This document shows positions 1 to 8,865 of a stretch of DNA of 64,000 nt, one piece after another. The position numbers and the translations under genes are program-made. Source of the DNA: Micromonospora radicis. Lineage in GTDB: Bacteria > Actinomycetota > Actinomycetes > Mycobacteriales > Micromonosporaceae. The notes under the pieces were generated by a model that worked only from the letters and a program-made list of their open reading frames with translations, had not been told where the DNA came from and searched no databases. The stretch covers positions 62,001 through 126,000 of the forward strand of contig NZ_QXEC01000001.1 in the NCBI RefSeq assembly GCF_003583405.1, given 5' to 3'. How positions within the stretch are numbered: position 1 is the first letter of the stretch; every line of letters begins with the position of its first letter.

Positions 1-42
1 GACCTTCGCGCTCTTCTCCTGATCTTCCTCCGGCTCGGTCAC
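1..42 (-). CDS. 5' end of an unidentified gene, cut by the window edge
   Basis: Only the first 14 codons are inside the window. A GTG at 42-40 opens a frame reading VTEPEEDQEKSAKV, with a GAGG-type ribosome site at about 50-55. The start is acidic and hydrophilic. No function can be given. It points away from the MRJP-family gene on its right. Confidence 0.45.
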   Translation of the reverse strand, partial: MTEPEEDQEKSAKV

Positions 43-214
43 CGACCCACTCCTCACCTCGTCGTCGCTGCATCCCGACGCTACGGGCGCGCCCATCGGC
101 GCCGCCGTGGCGAGCGCCGGCACCACCCGATCGAGGCGCCGTCGCCGGCCACGGCAGGTGGCCTGCCGTCGAGGTTGTGCAGCAAACTGCTGCCGGTCGG
201 GCAGCAGCAGCGCG

Positions 215-1324
215 TCACGGCCGCAGCAACACCGGGCCGGCGTCGATCCGGGTCCGGAACAGTGCGTACGGCTTGCGGCGCAGGTCGCGGCCACCGTTGA
301 ACGGCGGCTGCCGGTGCACCTGGTTGGCGATCACGTACAGGTGCCGGTCGGTGGCCACGCTCAACGTGTCCGGCCAGAGCAGCCGCGCGTCGTGCACCAC
401 CGTCTCGTACTCGCCGTCCGGTCGCCGACGCAGCACCGCGTTGTGCTCGTAGTTGGTGAGGTAGAGCCGACCGGCGTCGTCGGACTCCAGGCCGTCGGCT
501 CCGCCGCCCTTGTCGCCCTCGTCGACCACCGTGGCGGCCACCTCGGCCTCGCCGAGCGTGCGGTCGACAAGTGCGTCGGTGGCGACGCTGTACCAGCGGC
601 GCGTGGCCAGGGCGCAGTAGTACAGCCGGGCGCCGTCGGCGGAGATGGCGATGCCGTCGGCGCCGACGCCCACCGGCTGCGGCGCCCCCTGCGCCGGCCG
701 GGCCAGGAACGGGCGACCCTCGACCACCGGCCGGAAGTCCGCCAGCGGCGCGGCCTTGGTCGAGGGGTGGTCGTCGAGCCGGCGCCACGACACACCGGTG
801 GCCAGGTCGACCACGATGATCGCGTTCGGCGCGCCGTCGGCGGAGTCGGTGATGTACGCGATCCCGGCCTCCCCGCGCCGCAGGTCGAACCGTACGTCGT
901 TGAGGTAGCTGGTGGGCAGCGCCACGTCGGGCGGGAAGGTGATGACCTGGGCGACGGTGTCGGTGCTCAGGTCGACGCGGACCAGCTTCGGGCCACCGGG
1001 GGCGGTGGGTTCGAACATCGGGCTGCCGGTGTCCAGCGCCCACAGCCGGTCGGCCGGATCGACCACGACGCTCTGCACCGAGACGAACGCGGACTCGTCG
1101 GTGTTGCCCGACGGGGTGTTCCACCGCAGGTCGGGGAAGGGCACCTCGCGTCCCCGACGCAGCTCGACCACGGTCGCCGGAACCGGGTCACCCCAGCGGG
1201 GGAAGTTGACGAAGATCCGGCCCCGGTGCGAGACGGTCACGCCGGTGGGCATGGCCTTCCGGAACCGGTGTACGACCTCCAGCGTGCCGACCGGTTCGTC
1301 GGTGGGCAGTCCGGTCCACATCAT
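215..1324 (-). CDS. Yellow/major royal jelly (MRJP) family protein
   Basis: 369 aa. The sequence reads as a six-bladed beta-propeller of the MRJP/Yellow family, which bacterial annotation often calls L-dopachrome tautomerase-related. Family-like stretches are GVTVSHRGRIFVNFPRW near residue 28, YLNDVRFD near 140, GADGIAISADGARLYYC near 205, and the C-terminal ADGLESDDAGRLYLTNYEHN. No signal peptide or membrane segment is visible, so a cytoplasmic location is likely. The start is the ATG at 1324, preceded by a strong AGGAGG at 1329-1334. The gene is monocistronic and divergent from the STAS gene. Bacterial substrates are unknown and enzymatic activity is not implied by the sequence. Confidence 0.75.
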   Translation of the reverse strand: MMWTGLPTDEPVGTLEVVHRFRKAMPTGVTVSHRGRIFVNFPRWGDPVPATVVELRRGREVPFPDLRWNTPSGNTDESAFVSVQSVVVDPADRLWALDTGSPMFEPTAPGGPKLVRVDLSTDTVAQVITFPPDVALPTSYLNDVRFDLRRGEAGIAYITDSADGAPNAIIVVDLATGVSWRRLDDHPSTKAAPLADFRPVVEGRPFLARPAQGAPQPVGVGADGIAISADGARLYYCALATRRWYSVATDALVDRTLGEAEVAATVVDEGDKGGGADGLESDDAGRLYLTNYEHNAVLRRRPDGEYETVVHDARLLWPDTLSVATDRHLYVIANQVHRQPPFNGGRDLRRKPYALFRTRIDAGPVLLRP

Positions 1325-1365
1325 TCGACCTCCTGTCGCACACGGTCACATTCATGTGCCTCATA

Positions 1366-1371
1366 GTTATA
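1366..1371 (-). promoter_or_regulatory. Possible -10 element for the MRJP gene
   Basis: The minus strand reads TATAAC 42 bp upstream of the ATG, in an AT-rich pocket that is unusual here. No good -35 hexamer is seen at the correct distance, so this is only a candidate. Confidence 0.3.
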
Positions 1372-1529
1372 GTCGCAGATAAACCGGGGCGTTCCCGGCC
1401 AGCGGTCAGCCATCCGACCGAACCGGTGGAAACGGATTCGTCACCCAACCGTCACATGTCCGCGCGGTGCCCGCCACCTGACCGGTGCAGGGTGGGTGCC
1501 CGACCGATCCGACGTGGGAGGAGGCCGGC

Positions 1530-2081
1530 ATGGCCGTCGTCCTGGACGACCACCTGGTCACCCTGACCTGTGACAACTGCGGGGACACCGTCACCGGCCC
1601 GCGCCCACCCGCCGACGGCGAGGTGGTCTGGACGCTGCTCTCCGAGCACGGCTGGGGCGGCTCGCCACTGGCCGCCGGCCCGCACCGCTGCGCGCACTGC
1701 ATCCGGCTCGGCCCGGCCGCCGGCGGCGTACCCGGCGGAATCCTCGGCATCGAGCACATCGACGGCGTGACGGTGGTGACCGTCGCCGGTGACGTGGACC
1801 TCGACACCGGCGACACGCTGCGCCTGGCCCTGCGGCACGCCGCCGACATGGGCGGTGACGTCCTGATCGACCTCGGTCGTACCGACCTGCTCGACTCCAC
1901 CGCCCTCGGCCTGCTGGTCCGCGCCCACCGCACCGCCGCCGAACGGGGCGCCCGCGTCTGCGTCGCGGTCACCTCGCCCCTGATCCGCCAGGTGCTACAG
2001 GTCACCGGCCTGGACAAGGTGCTGTCGGTGGCCGTCGACCGCGCCGAGGCCCTGGCCCGGCTGACCGCCGAGCGGACCTGA
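1530..2081 (+). CDS. Zinc-ribbon plus STAS domain protein (anti-sigma factor antagonist-like)
   Basis: 183 aa. The N-terminus carries two CxxC pairs (Cys14/Cys17 and Cys54/Cys57, the second preceded by His52), arranged like a small zinc ribbon. Residues about 68-183 form a STAS fold of the SpoIIAA/RsbV type: GVTVVTVAGDVDLDTGDTL, then DLGRTDLLDSTALG, where the DST sequence sits at the usual phospho-acceptor position. Such proteins relieve sigma-factor inhibition by binding anti-sigma kinases; here the partner is not in the window. The start is ATG 1530 because GGGAGGAGG lies just upstream; a longer frame from 1485 has no ribosome site. The ribbon-STAS combination is less common than STAS alone. 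Confidence 0.75.
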   Translation: MAVVLDDHLVTLTCDNCGDTVTGPRPPADGEVVWTLLSEHGWGGSPLAAGPHRCAHCIRLGPAAGGVPGGILGIEHIDGVTVVTVAGDVDLDTGDTLRLALRHAADMGGDVLIDLGRTDLLDSTALGLLVRAHRTAAERGARVCVAVTSPLIRQVLQVTGLDKVLSVAVDRAEALARLTAERT

Positions 2082-2165
2082 CCGTCGACGTCCGACCGCC
2101 GATCGGCGCGGACCGTCGGCCGGGTCGGCGGCGGCGCGACCTGGCCCGACCGCGCCACCCCGTGT

Positions 2166-2209
2166 CCGGCCCGCCCGCACTGCCGGTGCCGGGCGTGCGG
2201 GCGGGCCGG
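2166..2209. terminator. Bidirectional terminator hairpin
   Basis: A perfect 15-bp inverted repeat (2166-2180 and 2195-2209) with a 14-nt loop lies between the converging STAS (+) and BON (-) genes. It is GC-only and lacks a T-run, as is usual in high-GC actinomycetes. Confidence 0.7.
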
Positions 2210-2212
2210 AAC

Positions 2213-2518
2213 TCAGCGGCGGCTGCGCCGGTGCCCGGCGAGCCGCAGGGCGTTGCAGACGTCCGCCACACCCTCGACATCCCAGGCCAACTCACCGGCG
2301 GCACGCCGGGTCTCGGCACCGGCGACCAGACCGGTGAGGATCACGACCCGGTTCTGCACCATCACGGTGATCTGCTGACGGCGGGTGCTCCAGTCGGCGC
2401 TCAGCCGCTGGGCGACCAACGCGGCGAGCCGGACGTCCTCGTCATGGTCCTGCGGCTCGTCCCACAGCGCGCGAAACGAGTGGTCGTCGGGCATCGGCCA
2501 GGGCCACGGCATCACCAC
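2213..2518 (-). CDS. BON domain protein
   Basis: 101 aa. A single BON domain fills residues about 27-95: DVRLAALVAQRLSADW, then the ITVMVQNRVVILTGLV strand-turn-strand, then AWDVEGVADVCNALRL. BON domains bind lipid or other ligands and are often stress-linked. There is no signal peptide. The first codons are GTG GTG ATG; GTG 2518 is preferred because AAGGAG lies 6 nt upstream. The gene is transcribed toward the STAS gene and sits just downstream of the histidine kinase gene. Its role is unknown. Confidence 0.75.
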   Translation of the reverse strand: MVMPWPWPMPDDHSFRALWDEPQDHDEDVRLAALVAQRLSADWSTRRQQITVMVQNRVVILTGLVAGAETRRAAGELAWDVEGVADVCNALRLAGHRRSRR

Positions 2519-2650
2519 AGCGGTCTCCTTCGTCGTCGAGGCCGGCGTCCCGACGCGCCGTCCCGATCGACCACCACCTTGCGCAAGGACCTTGGAGTCG
2601 ACCGCACGGTTGGATGACAGTTGCGTGACAGATAACCCGACGAGCGCCGG

Positions 2651-3856
2651 TCACCGCGGCGCGGTGGCCGGCGGCGGGTCGTCGTCGGCGCGGTCCGCCG
2701 CCGGCAGCCAGAACACGAAGGTGCTGCCCGCACCGGGCTGGGAGAAGACCGCCACCTGCCCGCCGTGCGACTCGACGATCTGCCGGACGATGGCCAGCCC
2801 CAGCCCGGTACGCCGCTCACCGGCACCACCCCGGCCGCCCGCACCACGCCAGAACCGGTCGAACACCCGACCCCGGTCCGCCTCGGCGATGCCCGGCCCC
2901 TCGTCGACCACGGCCACCCACAGCCAGCCGCCCGTGCGCCCCGTCGCCACCTCGACCGCGCCGCCCAGCGGCGACAGCCGTACCGCGTTGGACAGCAGGT
3001 TGCCCACCGCCCGGCGCAACGCGTCGGGGTCACCGACGAGCACCAGGTTCGCGCCGAGCGCGTACCGCAGGCGCAGCCCCCGCCCGGCGGCCAGCGGGGT
3101 GAAGTCCTCACCCGCCTCCTGCGCGACGGTGCTCAGGTCGACGTCGGTGTCGGCCGTCGAGTCGGCGTCCCGCCGGGCGGTGGCCAGCAGATCCTCCACC
3201 AACCGAGACATCCGGGTGGTGGCCCGGTCGACGGTCGCCACCGCGGCGACCCGCTCCTGCTCGCTGGCGTCCGGCGCGGTCAACGACGCGTCCAGATTGG
3301 CCCGGATGATCGCCAACGGGCTGCGCAACTCGTGCGAGGCGTCGTCGATGAGCTGACGCTGGGCGCGGAAGGCGCGGTCGAGCCGGTCCAGCATCGAGTC
3401 GATGGTGTCACCGAGATCGCGCAGCTCGTCCTGCGGGCCCTCCAGCCGGATCCGGCGCGACAGGTCGGTGGCCTGGATCTCCCGCGCGGTCCGGGCGATC
3501 GCGCCGACCGGACGCAACGCCCGCCCGGAGAGCACCCAGCCGATACCGAGACTGGCCACGAAGAGGCCACCGAGCGCGATCAGTGAGTAGTCCCGTACGG
3601 TCTGCAACAGCCGCAGGTTCACCTCGTCCTCGATCTGCTGCACCTCGGCCACCTCGATCGTGACACCGGTCGGCACCGTCCGGCCGTCGCTCTTGAGCTT
3701 GACCAGGTGCGCCTCGTACCGTTCGCTGATCGGTTTCGGATCGATCGCCCGGTCCACCGCCAGGTACGCCACCAGCAGCCCGGCACCGGCCAACGCGAAC
3801 AACAGCGTCGAGTAGAGCACCGTCAACCGGAACCGGATCGACCGGAACACACTCAC
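2651..3856 (-). CDS. Sensor histidine kinase (HAMP-HisKA-HATPase)
   Basis: About 401 aa from GTG 3856; a GTG at 3886 would add ten residues but lacks a ribosome site. Layout: an N-terminal membrane segment, a short extracytoplasmic loop of about 60 aa, a second membrane segment (LIALGGLFVASLGIGWVLSG), HAMP, then the H-box DASHELRSPLAIIRANL, N-box NLLSNAVRLSP, G1 box VVDEGPGIAEADRG and G2 box GLGLAIVRQIVESHGG. It autophosphorylates on the H-box His and should pass phosphate to the response regulator encoded directly upstream, whose 3' end lies next to or overlaps this start. It is the last gene of the MoxR-to-kinase operon. Confidence 0.92.
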   Translation of the reverse strand: MSVFRSIRFRLTVLYSTLLFALAGAGLLVAYLAVDRAIDPKPISERYEAHLVKLKSDGRTVPTGVTIEVAEVQQIEDEVNLRLLQTVRDYSLIALGGLFVASLGIGWVLSGRALRPVGAIARTAREIQATDLSRRIRLEGPQDELRDLGDTIDSMLDRLDRAFRAQRQLIDDASHELRSPLAIIRANLDASLTAPDASEQERVAAVATVDRATTRMSRLVEDLLATARRDADSTADTDVDLSTVAQEAGEDFTPLAAGRGLRLRYALGANLVLVGDPDALRRAVGNLLSNAVRLSPLGGAVEVATGRTGGWLWVAVVDEGPGIAEADRGRVFDRFWRGAGGRGGAGERRTGLGLAIVRQIVESHGGQVAVFSQPGAGSTFVFWLPAADRADDDPPPATAPR

Positions 3857-3869
3857 GCCGCCACCCCAC

Positions 3870-4565
3870 TCACGCCGTCCGCTCACGCAACCGGTAGCCG
3901 CGCCCGATGACCGTCTCGATCGGCGGTTCGTCGTCGTCGCCGGTGAGCTTGCGCCGCAGCGTACCCACGGTCACCCGGACCGTCTCGGTGAACGGGTCCG
4001 CGTTGGCGTCCCAGACGTGCTCCAGCAACTCCTCCGCCGGCACCACCTGCCCCGGTCGGGTCATCAGATACTCCAGCACCCCGAACTCCTTGCGGGTGAG
4101 CCGCAACCGGCGCAACCCCCGCCGCGCCTCGTGCCGGGCGGTGTCCAGGGTCAACTCGCCGACCGTCAGCACCGCCGAGGTGCCGCCGGTGTCCCGACGC
4201 AGCAGCGCCCGTACCCGGGCCAGCAGCTCGGCCAACGCGAACGGCTTCACCAGGTAGTCGTCGGCCCCCTCGTCGAGGCCACGCACCCGGTCGCCCAACG
4301 CGCCGCGGGCGGTGAGCATCAGCACCCGCAGTTCCGGCCCGCCGGCCAACTCCACCGCACCCGAACGGACCGCCCGGCAGACCGCGAACCCGTCGGAGTC
4401 CGGCAGATTCAGATCCAACAACATCAGGTCGTACGCGTTGACCCGCAGCAACTCGAACGCGGCCGCCGCGTCGCCCGCCAGGTCGACCGCGTACCCGGCC
4501 CGGACCAGCCCGACCCGCAACGCACCCGCCAGATCCTCCTCGTCCTCCACCACGAGCAGTCGCAC
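3870..4565 (-). CDS. OmpR/PhoB-family response regulator
   Basis: 231 aa. The receiver domain spans residues 1-115 with the acidic pocket VVEDEED, the phospho-acceptor Asp in LMLLDLNLPDSDG (about residue 51), the Thr in LMLTARG and the Lys in YLVKPFALAELL. A winged-helix DNA-binding domain covers residues about 135-228 (LTRKEFGVLEYLM, then VRVTVGTLRRKL). ATG 4565 lies 6 nt after the protease stop, so the two are co-transcribed, and the following kinase gene nearly overlaps its end. The signal sensed is unknown. The neighbours suggest envelope or protease-related control. Confidence 0.93.
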   Translation of the reverse strand: MRLLVVEDEEDLAGALRVGLVRAGYAVDLAGDAAAAFELLRVNAYDLMLLDLNLPDSDGFAVCRAVRSGAVELAGGPELRVLMLTARGALGDRVRGLDEGADDYLVKPFALAELLARVRALLRRDTGGTSAVLTVGELTLDTARHEARRGLRRLRLTRKEFGVLEYLMTRPGQVVPAEELLEHVWDANADPFTETVRVTVGTLRRKLTGDDDEPPIETVIGRGYRLRERTA

Positions 4566-4571
4566 GTCCCG

Positions 4572-5495
4572 TCATCCCCTCGCGATCAATCGCTGCGCCA
4601 CCTGGGCCGCCCGGTCCACCGGGATGGCGAAGCCGATGCCGATGTTGCCGCTGCCCTCCAGCGTGGCGATGGCCGTGTTCACTCCGACCACCTCGCCCCG
4701 GCCGTTCACCAGCGGCCCACCCGAGTTTCCCGGGTTGATGGAGGCGTCGGTCTGCACCGCCGGCTGTCGGGCACCGCCGCCGAGGCGCACCGGCCGGTCC
4801 AGCGCGCTGACGATCCCGGCGGTCACCGTGCCGGAGAGGCCCAGCGGCGAACCGACGGCCAGCACCGGTTCGCCCACCCGGGTCTGCCCGGTCGGGGCCA
4901 GCGGCAGCGGGCGCAGCCCGTTGCTCGGATCGACGCGCAGCACGGCGATATCGGTACCCGGGTCACGGCCGACCAACCGTGCGCTCAACCGCCGACCGTC
5001 CTGACCGACGACACTGACCGTGCCGCCCCGGGCCACCACATGGTCGTTGGTGACCACATGCCCCCGGTCGTCGATCAGGAAACCGGAGCCGGAGGCACCC
5101 CGGCCACCCGTCGACGCCTGCACCGACACCACCCCGGCCAGCACCCGGTCGGCGGCGGCCACCAGGTCGCCACCGGGCCCGGTGGCGAGTGGCGGCGCGG
5201 CGGCCTCCACCGCCTCCGGCGCGTCGTCGCGGGCGGCGAGATGACCGGCCACGCCACCGGCGCCCGCCGACACCGCCACCAGCGTCAACCCGGCCAGCAG
5301 GAACCGGGGCCACCGGGACGGGCCGCCACCGGGATCGGTGCGCGGCGGAGTGTTCGCCCCGGGCGGCGGGCCAGGTACGACCGGCGGAGCCGGTGCGCCC
5401 GCCGGTACACCGGTCGGGGCGGCACCGGGGTGCAGGTCGGGGGAGACGAACCGCGGCCCGCGCGGCTCACCGAGGCCCGGAATCGTGCTCGTCAT
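4572..5495 (-). CDS. Membrane-anchored HtrA-like serine protease without PDZ domain
   Basis: 307 aa. A Pro/Gly-rich cytoplasmic N-terminus (1-60) is followed by one membrane segment (FLLAGLTLVAVSAGAGGVAG) and an extracytoplasmic S1C protease domain. The triad is visible: His in VTNDHVV, Asp in TDIAVLRV, Ser in NPGNSGGPLV. The protein ends just after the protease fold (IPVDRAAQVAQRLIARG), so the usual C-terminal PDZ domain of HtrA/DegP is missing. The start is ATG 5495, 20 nt after the VWA gene stop. Its place between a VWA protein and a two-component system suggests an envelope-stress protease. Confidence 0.88.
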   Translation of the reverse strand: MTSTIPGLGEPRGPRFVSPDLHPGAAPTGVPAGAPAPPVVPGPPPGANTPPRTDPGGGPSRWPRFLLAGLTLVAVSAGAGGVAGHLAARDDAPEAVEAAAPPLATGPGGDLVAAADRVLAGVVSVQASTGGRGASGSGFLIDDRGHVVTNDHVVARGGTVSVVGQDGRRLSARLVGRDPGTDIAVLRVDPSNGLRPLPLAPTGQTRVGEPVLAVGSPLGLSGTVTAGIVSALDRPVRLGGGARQPAVQTDASINPGNSGGPLVNGRGEVVGVNTAIATLEGSGNIGIGFAIPVDRAAQVAQRLIARG

Positions 5496-5515
5496 GAACT
5501 GTCCCTTCGAAGTCG

Positions 5516-6478
5516 TCACGGCAGGCGGGAGAACCAGAACATCGACGTGGCCGCGGCCAACAGGGCGAACAGCAGACCGGCACCGATGAACCGGGCCGAG
5601 ACGTCCTGCCGCTCCATCCGGTAGCCCACTGACGAGCCGATGTCGGCGTACGCCTCGCGCAGCTCGGCGCCGCTGCCCGCCTCGTAGTAGCCGCCGCCGG
5701 CCTGCTCGGCGACCGTCCGCAGGGTCTCCCCGTCGACCGGTACCCGCTGACCCGCGCCGATCTGACCGTCGAGCGTGCCGAAGGAGATGGTGTCCACCGG
5801 CACATCCGCCTCCACCGCGTCGGCCGCCGCCGACGTGGGACTGCGCCCGGAGGTGTTGGCCCCGTCGGAGAGCACCACCACCCGAGCCGGTGGCGGCTCC
5901 TCGACCGCCTGCGCGTCCAGCGTGCGGATCGACTCCAGCGAAGCGTGGATCGCCTCGCCGATCGCGGTGCCCTGGATCCCGGTGATCCCCTCGTCGAGCC
6001 GGTCGATACCGGCCGCCATCACCTCCCGGTCGCCGGTCGGCGGCACCATCACCTGGGCGCTGCCGGCGAACGCCACCAGCCCCACGTTGAACTCCTCCGG
6101 CAGGTCCGCGACGAACTCCCGGGCCGCGTCCTTGGCGGCGATCAACCGGTCCGGGGGTACGTCGTCGGCGAGCATGGACCGGGACACGTCCACCGCCACC
6201 ATCACGGTGGCCCGTTCCCGCGGTACGCGTACCTCGTCGGTGGGCCGGGCGAAACCCACCACCAGCAGCGCCAGCATGGCGATGAACAGACCGGCCGGTA
6301 CGTGTCGGCGCCACGTCGGGCGCGACGGCGCCACCTTGTCCAGCAACCGCAGGTTGGTGAACCGGACCGCGTACCGGCTGCGCCGACGTTGCAGCACCAG
6401 ATAGCCGACGACCAGGGCAGCCACCCCGGCCAGCAGCCACAACCGCTCCGGCGACTGCCAACTCATGCTGGTGTTCAC
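5516..6478 (-). CDS. VWA-domain membrane protein (BatA/BatB-like)
   Basis: 320 aa. Two N-terminal membrane segments (LWLLAGVAALVVGYLVL and HVPAGLFIAMLALLVVGFA) are followed by a von Willebrand A domain with an intact metal site: AVDVSRSM (DxSxS), the Thr in GTAIGEAI and the Asp in VVLSDGANTSG. A third membrane segment lies at the C-terminus. GTG 6478 overlaps the TGA of the DUF58 gene by four bases, so translation is coupled; ATG 6466 is the alternative. In this gene family VWA proteins work with a MoxR ATPase and a DUF58 protein as a chaperone-like system, and all three are adjacent here. Confidence 0.9.
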   Translation of the reverse strand: MNTSMSWQSPERLWLLAGVAALVVGYLVLQRRRSRYAVRFTNLRLLDKVAPSRPTWRRHVPAGLFIAMLALLVVGFARPTDEVRVPRERATVMVAVDVSRSMLADDVPPDRLIAAKDAAREFVADLPEEFNVGLVAFAGSAQVMVPPTGDREVMAAGIDRLDEGITGIQGTAIGEAIHASLESIRTLDAQAVEEPPPARVVVLSDGANTSGRSPTSAAADAVEADVPVDTISFGTLDGQIGAGQRVPVDGETLRTVAEQAGGGYYEAGSGAELREAYADIGSSVGYRMERQDVSARFIGAGLLFALLAAATSMFWFSRLP

Positions 6479-7458
6479 GCGGCGCCTCCGTTCGGCTTCC
6501 GGGTGGCGCGGGACAGCCGGCGCTGGGCGTGGACGTGCCGGACGATGTCGGCGATCCAGTCCCGGTCGGTGCTCAACGGCAGGTGTGCCGCACCCGACCG
6601 GCGCAACGCCCGCGCCACGGCCAGCCGCTGCGCGGCGGCCGCCGCCGCGTACCGCTCCCGCAGCCGGCGGCTGCCGGTGGCCACCTCGCGGCGGCGCCCG
6701 CTCTCCGGGTCGACCAGCGTGATCAGGCCGACGTCGGGCAGCTCCAGCTCCCGTGGGTCGCGGACCTCGACCGCGAGTACCTGGTGCCGGGCGGCCAGCC
6801 GCCGCAGCGGCGCCTCCCACTGTGGTGGCGCCCCGTCCGCGCCGGCCAGACCCTCGTCGGGCAGCCCGTCGAGGAAGTCGGAGACCACCACGGCGAGCCC
6901 GCGTCGACCGGCGGCGCGGCGCAGCCCGTCGATCCCGTCGGCCAGCGCCACCGGCTGGGTGGCGGGCCGTCCCCGGGGCACCTCCATCAACGTCCGCAGC
7001 AGGCTGATCAGGTGGTGCCGTCCGGTGCGGGCGGGGAATCGGCGTACCCCCGCGTCGCCGAGCAGGTGCGCGCCGAGCCGGTTGCCGGTGCCGGCGGTGA
7101 GGAACCCGACGGTCGCCACGGCGGCCACCGCCAGCTCCCGCTTCTCCAACTCCGCGGTGCCGAAGTCCATGCTGGGCGTGGCGTCCACAAGCGTCCAGGT
7201 GGTCAACTCCCGGTCGGCGTCGACGGTACGCACGTGCGGCACCGCGGTACGCGCCGTCACCGACCAGTCCATCCGCCGTACCTCGTCCTCACCGGCCCGG
7301 TACTCCCGGCTGCCGGCGGGTTCGCTGCCGGGCCCCGGCAACAACCCCAGGTGCTGCCCGTGCAGCAGCCCGTCGAGGCGGCGGGTGATGGTCAACTCCA
7401 GCCGGCGCAGCCGACGCTGTGGTGCCAGCTGCCCGAGCGTGGTCGAGTCGTGGTTCAT
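6475..7458 (-). CDS. DUF58 domain protein
   Basis: 327 aa. It carries the DUF58 hallmark GEDEVRRMDWSVTARTAVPHVR around residues 55-75, followed by a VWA-like region (TWTLVDATPSMDFG; LAVVVSDFLDG). No membrane segment is obvious. The ATG at 7458 overlaps the MoxR stop (ATGA), so the two are coupled. DUF58 proteins are constant partners of MoxR ATPases and VWA proteins. The biochemical role is unproven, with metal insertion or complex assembly usually proposed. Confidence 0.9.
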   Translation of the reverse strand: MNHDSTTLGQLAPQRRLRRLELTITRRLDGLLHGQHLGLLPGPGSEPAGSREYRAGEDEVRRMDWSVTARTAVPHVRTVDADRELTTWTLVDATPSMDFGTAELEKRELAVAAVATVGFLTAGTGNRLGAHLLGDAGVRRFPARTGRHHLISLLRTLMEVPRGRPATQPVALADGIDGLRRAAGRRGLAVVVSDFLDGLPDEGLAGADGAPPQWEAPLRRLAARHQVLAVEVRDPRELELPDVGLITLVDPESGRRREVATGSRRLRERYAAAAAAQRLAVARALRRSGAAHLPLSTDRDWIADIVRHVHAQRRLSRATRKPNGGAA

Positions 7459-8501
7459 GCCGCCGTCCCCAGACCCGGACCCTGGCCCTCCTGGGCCGGG
7501 GCGATCTGCGGCGGCGGCACCGCCTCGACCACCCGCCGCACCAGCTCGGCCGGGTCGACGTCGTCGGCGACGGCGTCGAAGGAGAGCACCAGCCGGTGGG
7601 CGAGCACGTCACCGGCGATCTCCCGGACGTCGGTGGGCAGCACGTAGTCCCGCCCACGCAGCAGGGCCAGGGCCCGCGCCGCGGCGACCAGCCCGAGGGT
7701 GGCCCGGGGACTCGCCCCGTACGCCAACTGCCCGGCCACCTCGGCCAACCCGAACCGGCGCGGGTCGCGGGTGGCCAGCACCAGCCGGACCACGTACTCA
7801 GCCAGCGCGTGGTGGACGAAGACCTCCCGGGCCCGGGCCTGCATCGCCAGCAGCCGGGCCGGGTCGAGCACCGGCCGGGCAGCCGGCGTACCGGTGCCCA
7901 TCCGGTAGAGGATGCCCAACTCCTCGTCGTCGGTGGGATAGTCGACCACGACCTTCATCAGGAACCGGTCCCGCTGGGCCTCGGGCAGTTGGTAGACCCC
8001 CTCGGACTCGATCGGGTTCTGGGTGGCCAGCACCAGGAACGGCGTCGGCACCGGATAGCTGCGACCGCCGAGCGACAGGTGCCCCTCGGCCATCACCTCC
8101 AGCAGCGCCGACTGCACCTTCGCCGGAGCCCGGTTGATCTCGTCGGCCAGGACGAGGTTGGCCATCACCGGCCCCAGCTCGACGTCGAAGCTCTCCTTCG
8201 ACGCCCGGTAGATCCGGGTACCGAGGATGTCCGAGGGCACCAGGTCCGGGGTGAACTGGATCCGGGCGAAACTGCCGCCCACCGCCGTGGCCAGGGTCTC
8301 CGCCGCGAGCGTCTTCGCCACTCCGGGTACGCCCTCCAGCAGGCAGTGCCCCCGGGCCAGCAGCGCGGTCAACAACCGCTCCACCAGCCGGTCCTGCCCG
8401 ACGATGACCCGCTTCACCTCGAACAGGGTCTGTTCCAACAGTCGGGCCGCCCCGGCGTGCTCGCCGATGACGTCGATCTCGCGTATGTCGGTCGTCGTCA
8501 C
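7455..8501 (-). CDS. MoxR-family AAA+ ATPase
   Basis: 348 aa. Walker A is EGVPGVAKT, Walker B is LVLADEINRAPAKVQ, sensor 1 is LATQNPIE and the sensor 2 region is around GASPRATLGLV. It is a cytoplasmic AAA+ protein expected to remodel client proteins together with the DUF58 and VWA partners. The start is GTG 8501 (VTTTDIREID) with GAGGAG 8 nt upstream; the frame extends further but has no support there. It is the first gene of a six-gene leftward operon ending in the histidine kinase. Confidence 0.92.
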   Translation of the reverse strand: MTTTDIREIDVIGEHAGAARLLEQTLFEVKRVIVGQDRLVERLLTALLARGHCLLEGVPGVAKTLAAETLATAVGGSFARIQFTPDLVPSDILGTRIYRASKESFDVELGPVMANLVLADEINRAPAKVQSALLEVMAEGHLSLGGRSYPVPTPFLVLATQNPIESEGVYQLPEAQRDRFLMKVVVDYPTDDEELGILYRMGTGTPAARPVLDPARLLAMQARAREVFVHHALAEYVVRLVLATRDPRRFGLAEVAGQLAYGASPRATLGLVAAARALALLRGRDYVLPTDVREIAGDVLAHRLVLSFDAVADDVDPAELVRRVVEAVPPPQIAPAQEGQGPGLGTAA

Positions 8502-8865
8502 GCACTCGCTCCTCGGTCGCGTCAGGGGACGCGGGCACCCGACCAACGGGGGAGGTCGGGTACCCGCTCGTGACCCATTGAGCCAGAGCACCCCGAAAGC
8601 CAACCGAACGACGAGCGCGAAGGCCCGGGGCCGCCAGATTGATTGAGCTGGTCTCCGCAGGTCGACTGCCGAGGGCCGGTGGCCGGCTGCTGCGATGGGG
8701 CTTCCAGGCGAGGTGACGTGAGGTTTGTGGGCGCTATCGAGCTGATGGCACAGACGGATCGCGGTCCGGGCTAGCGCGCAGTCGCGGCACGACGGCGCGT
8801 TTGATGAGTGTGCGGCCCGCCTTGCCGATCGCGATGCCGAACACGCCCTGGCCACCTTGCCAAGA
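8502..8865. other. Gene-free 364-bp stretch with an inverted repeat
   Basis: This lies between the moxR start and the end of the acetyltransferase gene. A near-perfect 14-bp inverted repeat (8531-8544 and 8554-8567, one mismatch) sits upstream of moxR and could be a terminator for the gene to the right or a leader hairpin. I see no ORF with protein-like character in the rest. Confidence 0.5.

Noticed and set aside
1485..1529. Earlier start for the STAS protein
   Set aside because: No ribosome site precedes 1485, while GGGAGGAGG precedes ATG 1530.
4572..6461. A 629-codon fusion of VWA and protease genes
   Set aside because: The N-terminal half is an Arg/Gly-rich wrong-frame reading of the VWA gene. 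The protease has its own ATG at 5495.
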